DNA from: Pirellulales bacterium
Lineage (GTDB): Bacteria > Planctomycetota > Planctomycetia > Pirellulales > JAICIG01
DNA: 16,516 bases
Direction: 5' to 3'
Assembly: GCA_025924495.1 (NCBI GenBank)
Contig: JAICIG010000143.1
Coordinates: forward strand, 1 to 16,516
How positions within the stretch are numbered: position 1 is the first letter of the stretch; the number at the start of each line of letters is the position of its first letter. Below, one piece after another: positions 10,889 to 16,516 of this stretch. The notes under the pieces were generated by a model. The model saw only the letters and a list, made by a program, of their open reading frames with translations. It was not told where the DNA came from and did no database searches. The translations under genes were made by a program, and so were the position numbers.

Positions 10889-12529
10889 CTATCCGCGCCG
10901 CAACGTCGAGAATAGTTGGCGATATTCAAGGCGCTTGGCCTGCGGGTTGCGCAAGACAGAGGTCGACGCAGCAGCGTGCGGATCTTCTTCGACGATCATC
11001 AGGTCGCGGTCGAGCGCTGCCAGCGACGCATCGAGCGGCTCAGGAATCGACGCGTATGGCGCCTTTCGCGGCGGTTGCTCGAATGCCGCTCGCAGCGCAT
11101 TGGCCGCAGGTCGGCTTTCGGATGGCGATTTGAAATTGGCGTCCTCTAGTGCGCTCGCCGCCGATGACGTATCAATCGTGTGCGCAGCGAACGAAGCGGC
11201 AATCTCCGTCGCAATCCCAGTGCTGCTTAAGCTGGCTGCCGTTTCGCTCGAATCGACGGGTGACACGAGTTGCAACTCGGGCGTCGTCGAGGTCTGAATA
11301 AAAGGCGCTAGCAATGCGCCTAGCACGTTGCCCTCTTGGCTCCGAACTTGGACGCGGCGATCGAGGATGCCCATGTCGAATGAGGCGTAGCGATCGACGA
11401 GCACCTCTTCTTCTTCGAATTCTTCGGCAAATGGATTAGGCGACTGTCCGGCCTGGCGCGGAGGCTGTGTTGGCCGATCGGCGGAATTGGCGCGGTGGGG
11501 ACCGATGGTAGCCACGGGACGAAATTCGTCCTCAAGCACGGAGATGTGCTCTTCAATCTGGTGCAGCAGCACGGTCGGTCTGGCGGGCTTCTGGTTGGCG
11601 GGTGGTTCAAGGAGCTCATCGGCCGGCTCGTCAAACTCGTCGTCGAGGCCGCCAAACTCAATGATATTGTCGGTCGGCTGCTCGCGACGCTCTCCGCGGC
11701 CGGCATCGTTCCAGGGAGTGGGCAATTGTTGCAAGTCGGCCCAAGCCTCTTCAATTCCTGCTGCCGTCAATTGTCGACGGCCGCCGGCCAGCGCCAGCAT
11801 CAAAGCGTGATCGCAGACTTGATTGATCAGCCTGGCAATGCCATCCGATGCGCGGTACACGGCGTCGAGTGCATCGCTCGTAAAAATTCGTTCCGCATCG
11901 CCCCCGACGGAGGCCAGTTGCGAAATCACGTATTGCCGCGTCTGGTCGCGATCGAACGGTTCAAGATACGAGCGCGAAGCGATCCGCTGGCTGAATGCTT
12001 CCAACCGCGGATTGGCGAACCGCTCTTCCAGCACCGGACTGCCGACCAGTACCAGCCGCACGCGCGGCTGGCCGTGGCGCACCAGGTTGGTGATCAAGCG
12101 CACTTCTTCCAGCAACTTGATCGGGAAGGTGTGGGCTTCATCGAGCAGCAGCAGCAGGCCCTGATTGCCTTTCTGATCGTTTGACAGGTGGTCGATCAGC
12201 GACAATCGCAGTTCGCCTTCTTCCAGCCGGCGGTAAGGGAGGCCCAGCTCAAACAAGATCGCCTGCAGTAGCTCCCGTCGTGTCGTCAGGTGGCCATTCG
12301 AGAGCAATGCCACCGAGAACTGCTGACGGAACTGGTCGGCCAGTAAATGGCAGATCAGCGTTTTGCCGGAGCCTGCCGGACCAACGAGCATGCCAGCGCC
12401 CTCGGCTCGCTCAATGCATCGCGTGAGCGCTTGACGCGCCGCTTCGATCGCGGGAGCGGGAAAATAGCGATCGACTCGCGGAGCGGCGGCGAAGGGGCGT
12501 TGTTTGAGTTGGAAAAAGGCTTCGTACAT
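10889..12529 (-). CDS. ExeA-like AAA ATPase with long C-terminal extension (exopolysaccharide-associated)
   Basis: A 546-residue protein. The N-terminal 270 residues are an AAA domain of the ExeA/GspA type, as found with exosortase and exopolysaccharide loci. MYEAFFQLKQRPF is at the start, Walker A GPAGSGKT at 50-57, Walker B LLLLLDEAH at 125-133, a sensor-like VGSP at about 162-165, and an arginine-finger-type QRIASR at 181-186. The rest (about 275-546) is acidic and low in complexity and has no domain I recognise. A short conserved-looking tail, RLEYRQLFSTLRRG, closes it. There are no membrane segments or peptidoglycan-binding domain. ATP hydrolysis is likely intact. The partner is presumably the polysaccharide export or chain-length apparatus encoded by its neighbours, which is inference. 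The Shine-Dalgarno sequence is weak. Confidence 0.88.
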   Translation of the reverse strand: MYEAFFQLKQRPFAAAPRVDRYFPAPAIEAARQALTRCIERAEGAGMLVGPAGSGKTLICHLLADQFRQQFSVALLSNGHLTTRRELLQAILFELGLPYRRLEEGELRLSLIDHLSNDQKGNQGLLLLLDEAHTFPIKLLEEVRLITNLVRHGQPRVRLVLVGSPVLEERFANPRLEAFSQRIASRSYLEPFDRDQTRQYVISQLASVGGDAERIFTSDALDAVYRASDGIARLINQVCDHALMLALAGGRRQLTAAGIEEAWADLQQLPTPWNDAGRGERREQPTDNIIEFGGLDDEFDEPADELLEPPANQKPARPTVLLHQIEEHISVLEDEFRPVATIGPHRANSADRPTQPPRQAGQSPNPFAEEFEEEEVLVDRYASFDMGILDRRVQVRSQEGNVLGALLAPFIQTSTTPELQLVSPVDSSETAASLSSTGIATEIAASFAAHTIDTSSAASALEDANFKSPSESRPAANALRAAFEQPPRKAPYASIPEPLDASLAALDRDLMIVEEDPHAAASTSVLRNPQAKRLEYRQLFSTLRRG

Positions 12530-12661
12530 GTCGCAGCTACCCTGGTCTACCTGCTTCGGTCCCGCACACGTCCGCTAGACGCGCCGCCGCTGGCGAGCGC
12601 GGCATGTCCGCATTTTGCTTCATTCGGCTTACCCTGGCCGCAGGCTACAACTCGAAGGCAT

Positions 12662-12681
12662 AAAAAGTCGGCGCCAGCCGA
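12662..12681 (-). terminator. Candidate intrinsic terminator after the Wzz-like gene
   Basis: On the minus strand, TCGGC-TGGC-GCCGA (12681-12668) is followed by C and five T residues. The stem is only 5 base pairs but GC-rich. It lies 33 bases past the stop of the Wzz-like gene, so that gene may be partly uncoupled from the ATPase gene downstream. The rest of the 185-base gap (12530-12714) shows no clear promoter. Confidence 0.45.
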
Positions 12682-12714
12682 AGATAATCTCGCCAGGTTC
12701 TCAAACAGCGGTCG

Positions 12715-14058
12715 CTAGCTTGCCGCACGTCGCGATGGAGAGTCAATCGTTACGTGTTGTTCCTCGGCGTAAATCGACAAACTTCCAATGACAGGCAAGC
12801 CCAGCGCCGCTTCGATTTGGTCGACATGCGTGAATACGCTCGACCTGCGATCCGTCCAGCGCGCCAGCAACCAACCACAGGCGGCGCCCAACAGCGAAAG
12901 TAAGACTGCCAGCGGCACGCGAAACGCATGCACTGCTTGCGAATCCACCGAGGCCTGTTGCACGCGAGAATAGTCGTCCGTTTGCGCTTGCATCAGTAGT
13001 TCTTCAGCTCGCCGTTCGGCGGCAATATCCGCACCGAGCTGCGTTTCTATTCGCGCCAGCGCCTGCCGCTGTTGTTGGATCTTGGCCGCAGTTTCAGCAG
13101 TTTGGCTGGGGACGCTCTCGTCGATCTTTGTAGATGGCGAGGTCGAAGCGTCGTCAGCGAATTCCTGCCGAATGTCAGGCCTTGGCTCTGGCGGGGGCAG
13201 GTGGCCTAACCGCTCTCGCGTATCGCCGATCTCGCGTTCAATGGCTTGCACGTCGGGGTGCGCCGGCAACAGGCGTTCTAACAGGGCGGCCCGCCGTGCT
13301 TCGAGCTCCGCCAGGTCCCTCGAAAGCTGCCGGCTGGGATCAGGCGCGGATGAAATCGCTGCGTTGGCTGCCGAAGACTCCGCGGTCTCCGGACGAGTTG
13401 GTTCAGCGGTAGGCTCCGTTTCTGGAGTTGCTTGCTCGCTAGCTGTAGTCGCTTCCAAGCAATTGTCCACTAGCTCGTCGAGTTCCTGCCGCAGGAGAGT
13501 TGCCTCTTGGCGGGCCTTGTCCGATCGAGCGTTGGCTGTGCGCAACACCGCGGCGGCTTCCGCGACCGCAGCCTCGCGGCGACTGCGCAGAAATACTTCT
13601 GTGACTGCATTTACCAGCGACGCGGCCTCTTGGGGCTTTTCCGCGGCATCGGCTTGTACCGAAATGGTCCAAGGCTGTTTGCCGTCGCTCGGCTCCACGT
13701 CGACGCGGAGCCGTCCTCGCCATCGTTCAGTCTGTTCGGCCAGTTCCTGGTCAGTGTGGATTCCTTCTCCTGCCGCACTATTACGAATCGATTCTCTGAT
13801 GTTTCCCGGCGACAGGATTTGGCTGGCGATCTGGTCGACTGCCAGCGCTACATCTTCTCCTGGCCGCTCGGTGCGGCGCATTCGTATGACAGCGGCAATT
13901 GAGCCGCTGGGATTGTGTTGGGAGGCCCACGCCGCATACAGCCCGAAGGCCCCCAGCGCCGCGGTTCCGACGGCCAGCATCCAGAGTAGCTGCCGCCGCG
14001 AGGATTTCGGCCGCAAGCCCGCCTTTGCGACATTAAGTGAGCGTGAACTCGTCGACAT
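12715..14058 (-). CDS. Wzz/GNVR-type polysaccharide chain-length determinant protein
   Basis: A 447-residue inner-membrane protein with Wzz topology. There is a short basic cytoplasmic N terminus, a first membrane helix at about 24-45 (LLWMLAVGTAALGAFGLYAA), and a long periplasmic region. The second helix is at about 381-401 (PLAVLLSLLGAACGWLLA), followed by a short cytoplasmic tail. The periplasmic part is rich in coiled-coil (about 155-200, 240-290 and 325-360), with a Thr/Glu/Pro-rich stretch at about 203-240. It contains PAHPDVQAIEREI, matching the HPxVQ element of GNVR-containing proteins. The tail HVDQIEAALGLPVIG resembles the segment linking Wzz domains to BY-kinases in Wzc, but the kinase domain is missing here. 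This fits the separate kinase-like gene downstream. The start at 14058 (ATG, AGGA 5 bases before) was preferred to a TTG 15 bases upstream. Confidence 0.85.
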   Translation of the reverse strand: MSTSSRSLNVAKAGLRPKSSRRQLLWMLAVGTAALGAFGLYAAWASQHNPSGSIAAVIRMRRTERPGEDVALAVDQIASQILSPGNIRESIRNSAAGEGIHTDQELAEQTERWRGRLRVDVEPSDGKQPWTISVQADAAEKPQEAASLVNAVTEVFLRSRREAAVAEAAAVLRTANARSDKARQEATLLRQELDELVDNCLEATTASEQATPETEPTAEPTRPETAESSAANAAISSAPDPSRQLSRDLAELEARRAALLERLLPAHPDVQAIEREIGDTRERLGHLPPPEPRPDIRQEFADDASTSPSTKIDESVPSQTAETAAKIQQQRQALARIETQLGADIAAERRAEELLMQAQTDDYSRVQQASVDSQAVHAFRVPLAVLLSLLGAACGWLLARWTDRRSSVFTHVDQIEAALGLPVIGSLSIYAEEQHVTIDSPSRRAAS

Positions 14059-14160
14059 CCATGTCCTACGCAAAAAGGTCGGCGCGCAGCCCGAACCGCG
14101 ACCAGTGTAGTCCGCATCTTTATATCGGCCGAAACTTGCCTCAGCTTCCGAAAGCGGAGT

Positions 14161-14190
14161 TTGGCGCCTGCGGCAACTGGCTGTTATGCT
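14161..14190 (+). promoter_or_regulatory. Weak candidate promoter of the TIM-barrel/trpF pair
   Basis: TTGGCG at 14161-14166 and TATGCT at 14185-14190 are 18 bases apart, each matching four of six consensus positions. It lies about 70 bases before the gene start, in the roughly 200-base divergent gap from 14059. A very similar GTTATGCT occurs just before the nitrilase-family gene. Confidence 0.3.
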
Positions 14191-14260
14191 GGCGGCTACG
14201 TCAACGCCTCGCCCATGACGCCGCTAGCTTTTCGATTTCCCCCCACCACGAATGCTGCGC

Positions 14261-15091
14261 ATGAAACTCGCCGCCTTTACCAAAAGTTTCCAAGATCGTT
14301 CGATTGCCGAAGTCTGCGAGATTTTCCAAAAGCTTGGACTCGACGGGCTGGATCTCACTGTGCGACCTGGCGGCCACATCGACCCCGCCAACGTTGCCAA
14401 GGAGCTGCCGCTGGCGGTCAATGCGGCTCACGAGCGCAGCCTGCGCATCTTCTTCTTGACGACGGGCATCACCGACGTCGACCCAGCGGCGGAAGCGTTG
14501 ATCGCCGCCGCAGGTAAATATGGCATCGATCGCATCAAGTTGGGTTACTATCCCTATCAGCCGTTCGGAACGCTCGCCAGGCAACTCGACGACGTCCGGC
14601 GCCGCATTGCCAAGGTGGCCGCCTTAGGCAAACATCATGGAGTGCGGCCATGCATCCACATCCACTCAGGCGCCTACATTCCCTCGCATGGGACTCTGCT
14701 TTTCGAATTGATCAAGGACTTCGCTCCCGACGAAATCGGCGCCTACGTCGATCCATTTCACATGACGGCCGAAGGGGGAATCGAGGGCTGGCGACAAGGT
14801 CTCGATCTTCTGGCGCCGTGGATCTCGCTGGTTGCAATCAAGAACTTCGCGTGGGAGAAAGGAGAACGCGACGCTTTCGGTCAGCAACGTTGGCTGACAA
14901 AGGCGGTTCCGCTATCGGAGGGGGTCGCTCCTCTGCCCGATTTCGTAGCCGCGCTGAAGAAGCTTTCCTATGATGGCGTGTACTCCTTGCACAGCGAATA
15001 CAAAGGGAAACACAGCTTTCAAGATCTCGATACCGAGGGTTGCATCGCGCAGACGGCCGAGGACCTAAGATTCTTTCGCAAGCTGTTTTAG
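14261..15091 (+). CDS. Sugar phosphate isomerase/epimerase-like TIM-barrel protein
   Basis: A 276-residue protein of the xylose-isomerase-like TIM-barrel family (AP endonuclease 2 superfamily), probably cytoplasmic. The N terminus MKLAAFTKSFQD and GLDGLDLTVRPGGH at about 28-41 form the first strands. Likely metal or substrate ligands follow on successive strands: HIHSG at about 133-137, VDPFH with Asp164 and His167, IKNFAW with Lys194, and HSEY with Glu246. This matches the D/H/E metal centre of the family, but the first Glu ligand is not obvious. The specific sugar is unknown. An ATG at 14252 would add three residues. The start at 14261 fits relatives better, and neither has a Shine-Dalgarno sequence. 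It is followed after 3 bases by trpF, so the two are very likely co-transcribed. Confidence 0.85.
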   Translation: MKLAAFTKSFQDRSIAEVCEIFQKLGLDGLDLTVRPGGHIDPANVAKELPLAVNAAHERSLRIFFLTTGITDVDPAAEALIAAAGKYGIDRIKLGYYPYQPFGTLARQLDDVRRRIAKVAALGKHHGVRPCIHIHSGAYIPSHGTLLFELIKDFAPDEIGAYVDPFHMTAEGGIEGWRQGLDLLAPWISLVAIKNFAWEKGERDAFGQQRWLTKAVPLSEGVAPLPDFVAALKKLSYDGVYSLHSEYKGKHSFQDLDTEGCIAQTAEDLRFFRKLF

Positions 15092-15094
15092 ATC

Positions 15095-15778
15095 GTGTTT
15101 CAAATCAAAATCTGCGGCGTGACTTCTGCGGCCGACGCTCGAGTCGTTGCCGACGCCGGCGCCGATTGCGTTGGACTGAATTTCTATCCGCGTAGCGTAC
15201 GGTATCTTGCGCCAGAGCAAGCGGAAGAAGTCGTCGCCGTAATCCCCGACGGCCTGACGAAGGTTGGCGTGTTCGTAAACGCATCGATCGATGAAATTCG
15301 CGATGCTGCCGCACGCTTGATGCTCGATTTTGTACAACTTCATGGGGATGAGCCGCCCGAGTTCATCGCTGCGCTGGCAGGCGTCTCTGTGATCAAGGCC
15401 TTTCGCCTGGGACCCGCGGGGCTTTTGCCGGTGTCTCAATACTTGGAAGCTTGCTATCAGCTAGCAGCCATGCCGGCGATGGTCTTACTGGATGCCTTCC
15501 AACCCGGGGCGTACGGCGGCACGGGCAAAGCGATCGATTGGTCGGCAGCACGCGAATATCATGATCTTGGCGCCGGGCCCGCGCTCATTTTGGCCGGCGG
15601 TCTCTCGGCCGAGAATGTCGCGGAAGCCATTCGGGTGATTCGACCCGCCGCGGTCGATGTGGCGAGTGGGGTCGAAGGCAGCCCCGGGATTAAAGATCCT
15701 GCCAAGGTGTCCGCATTCGTCGCAGCCGCACACGGCCTTTTTGCAGAGACTATGCGGTGCCGTTCCAAGGACGATTGA
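15095..15778 (+). CDS. trpF: Phosphoribosylanthranilate isomerase
   Basis: A 227-residue TIM-barrel enzyme that converts N-(5'-phosphoribosyl)anthranilate to the CdRP enol form in tryptophan synthesis. The signature is complete: KICGVTS with general base Cys7, [11 protein letters not shown] at 27-37, VQLHGDE at 80-86, [14 protein letters not shown] with general acid Asp133, the phosphate-binding LAGGL at 166-170, and [14 protein letters not shown] at 188-201. The length is normal. The start is a GTG at 15095, only 3 bases after the preceding stop. It has no clear Shine-Dalgarno sequence, so it may depend on coupling to the upstream gene. It is an orphan trp gene here: no trpC, trpB or trpA is adjacent. 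A terminator follows its stop. Confidence 0.95.
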   Translation: MFQIKICGVTSAADARVVADAGADCVGLNFYPRSVRYLAPEQAEEVVAVIPDGLTKVGVFVNASIDEIRDAAARLMLDFVQLHGDEPPEFIAALAGVSVIKAFRLGPAGLLPVSQYLEACYQLAAMPAMVLLDAFQPGAYGGTGKAIDWSAAREYHDLGAGPALILAGGLSAENVAEAIRVIRPAAVDVASGVEGSPGIKDPAKVSAFVAAAHGLFAETMRCRSKDD

Positions 15779-15789
15779 TCGATCCAATC

Positions 15790-15821
15790 GCAAAAAGTCC
15801 CTCCTATCCGAGGTTTTTTGC
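15790..15821. terminator. Intrinsic terminator after trpF
   Basis: CCTC (15800-15803) pairs with GAGG (15810-15813) around a 6-base loop, flanked by GCAAAAA on the left and TTTTTTGC on the right, so the outer A and T runs also pair. The six T residues follow the stem on the plus strand. It lies 11 bases after the trpF stop, and the A run means it could also work on the other strand. Confidence 0.75.
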
Positions 15822-15831
15822 TCCGCCGTCC

Positions 15832-15860
15832 TTCATCGTCGATCCTTTGCCCGTTATCAT
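15832..15860 (+). promoter_or_regulatory. Candidate promoter of ahcY
   Basis: TATCAT at 15855-15860 matches five of six -10 positions. The -35 region 17 bases upstream (TTCATC) is poor. Transcription would begin near 15867 and give a leader of about 80 bases. That leader shows no recognisable SAH-riboswitch core. Confidence 0.35.
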
Positions 15861-15947
15861 GACGCACGCCAGGATGGCATTGGCGGTCTCTGCTTGCGTC
15901 TGAACGACCGCCTCCAAACAACTGACCCCCTCCATAGGAGTAGTGCT

Positions 15948-16516
15948 GTGTCGCAGGTCGAAACCAAGCTGTCGTATAAAGTCGCTGATCTTTCGCTGGC
16001 CGAATGGGGCCGCAAAGAAATCATGCTGGCGGAAAATGAGATGCCCGGCTTGATGGCGCTGCGCGAGAAATATGGCAAGCAGAAGCCGCTTAAGGGCGCT
16101 CGCATTGCGGGCTGCCTGCATATGACGATCCAGACGGCGGTGTTGATCGAGACGCTTAAGGAGCTCGGCGCCGAGGTCACCTGGAGTAGCTGCAATATAT
16201 TCTCGACCCAAGACCATGCCGCCGCCGCGATCGCGCAGGCCGGCATTCCGGTTTATGCCTGGAAGGGTATGAACAACGAAGAGTTCGATTGGTGCATCGA
16301 GCAGACGCTGTTCTTTCCGGACGGCCAGCCGCTGAACATGATTCTGGACGATGGCGGCGATCTGACCGCAATGGTCCACCAGAAATATCCGGAGCTGCTC
16401 AGCGGAATCCGTGGGCTTTCGGAAGAGACGACCACCGGCGTCCACCGGTTGTATCAGATGCACGCGCGCGGCGAATTGAAGACGCCGGCAATCAATGTCA
16501 ACGACTCGGTCACCAA
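15948..16516 (+). CDS. ahcY: Adenosylhomocysteinase, N-terminal part (3' end outside window)
   Basis: The first 189 residues of S-adenosyl-L-homocysteine hydrolase, which reversibly splits SAH into adenosine and homocysteine and keeps methylation from stalling. Recognisable segments are [12 protein letters not shown] at 14-25, [10 protein letters not shown] at 31-40, [15 protein letters not shown] at 56-70, [15 protein letters not shown] at 82-96, [10 protein letters not shown] at 131-140, [13 protein letters not shown] at 156-168, and NVNDSVT at the window edge. Substrate-site residues His58, Asp134 and Glu159 are present. The NAD-binding domain lies beyond the window. The start is a GTG at 15948, chosen because AGGAG sits 7 bases upstream and the N-terminal length fits the family. 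The trpF terminator upstream implies that it has its own promoter. Confidence 0.95.
   Translation, partial: MSQVETKLSYKVADLSLAEWGRKEIMLAENEMPGLMALREKYGKQKPLKGARIAGCLHMTIQTAVLIETLKELGAEVTWSSCNIFSTQDHAAAAIAQAGIPVYAWKGMNNEEFDWCIEQTLFFPDGQPLNMILDDGGDLTAMVHQKYPELLSGIRGLSEETTTGVHRLYQMHARGELKTPAINVNDSVT

Noticed and set aside
13082..14110. Plus-strand open frame of 342 codons over the Wzz-like gene
   Set aside because: Ser/Arg/Ala-rich antisense shadow. The minus strand gives two membrane helices and Wzz landmarks.
15779..15947. SAH riboswitch upstream of ahcY
   Set aside because: I looked for the conserved GAGGAGCGCUGC-like core and pseudoknot elements and did not see them. Only a terminator and a weak promoter are visible.
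1..16516. CRISPR arrays, tRNA or rRNA genes, insertion sequences, phage or toxin-antitoxin genes
   Set aside because: No regularly spaced repeats, no cloverleaf or rRNA-like segment and no transposase or integrase motif were seen in the genes or the short gaps.

Overview
The window is about 60% GC, with genes on both strands in short operons. It looks like a chromosomal piece of a planctomycete, probably of the Pirellulales. That is an inference from gene content: a secreted DUF1080 protein, a secreted GDSL hydrolase, a Tat-exported molybdenum hydroxylase, planctomycete-style capsule regulators and short dispersed repeats. No rRNA, tRNA, CRISPR array, transposase or integrase was seen. No gene-free stretch exceeds about 290 bases.

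Layout. 1-408 is the 3' end of a nucleotide-sugar epimerase, converging through a hairpin on a secreted SGNH/GDSL hydrolase (471-1193, minus). A 6-phosphofructokinase (1482-2648, plus) converges on a secreted six-bladed PD40 propeller protein (2852-3748, minus), with a long inverted repeat between them. From 7899 down to 3824 on the minus strand runs a tight four-gene operon for a xanthine dehydrogenase-family enzyme: Tat-signal [2Fe-2S] subunit, molybdopterin subunit, FAD subunit and an 80-residue cysteine-rich protein. It has a plausible promoter at one end and a terminator at the other. Its cistrons are coupled by TAATG and TGATG junctions, with strong Shine-Dalgarno sequences inside the preceding reading frames. 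A nitrilase-family amidohydrolase (8111-8992) and a DUF1080 protein (9156-9854) follow on the plus strand.

From 14058 down to 9859 on the minus strand is an exopolysaccharide-type set: a Wzz-like chain-length protein, an ExeA-like AAA ATPase with a long unknown tail, and a BY-kinase-like protein without a recognisable P-loop. On the plus strand, a sugar-phosphate isomerase/epimerase-like TIM barrel is followed after 3 bases by trpF and an intrinsic terminator. The start of ahcY runs off the window.

The most unusual signal is in the molybdenum hydroxylase operon. The FeS subunit has lost three of the four cysteines that normally bind the ferredoxin-type [2Fe-2S] cluster, although the second cluster's four cysteines are intact. 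The FAD subunit lacks most of the cysteines of the [4Fe-4S] loop found in its PaoB/YagS relatives. A small five-cysteine protein closes the operon. Together these suggest a rewired electron path, and they deserve a comparative check.
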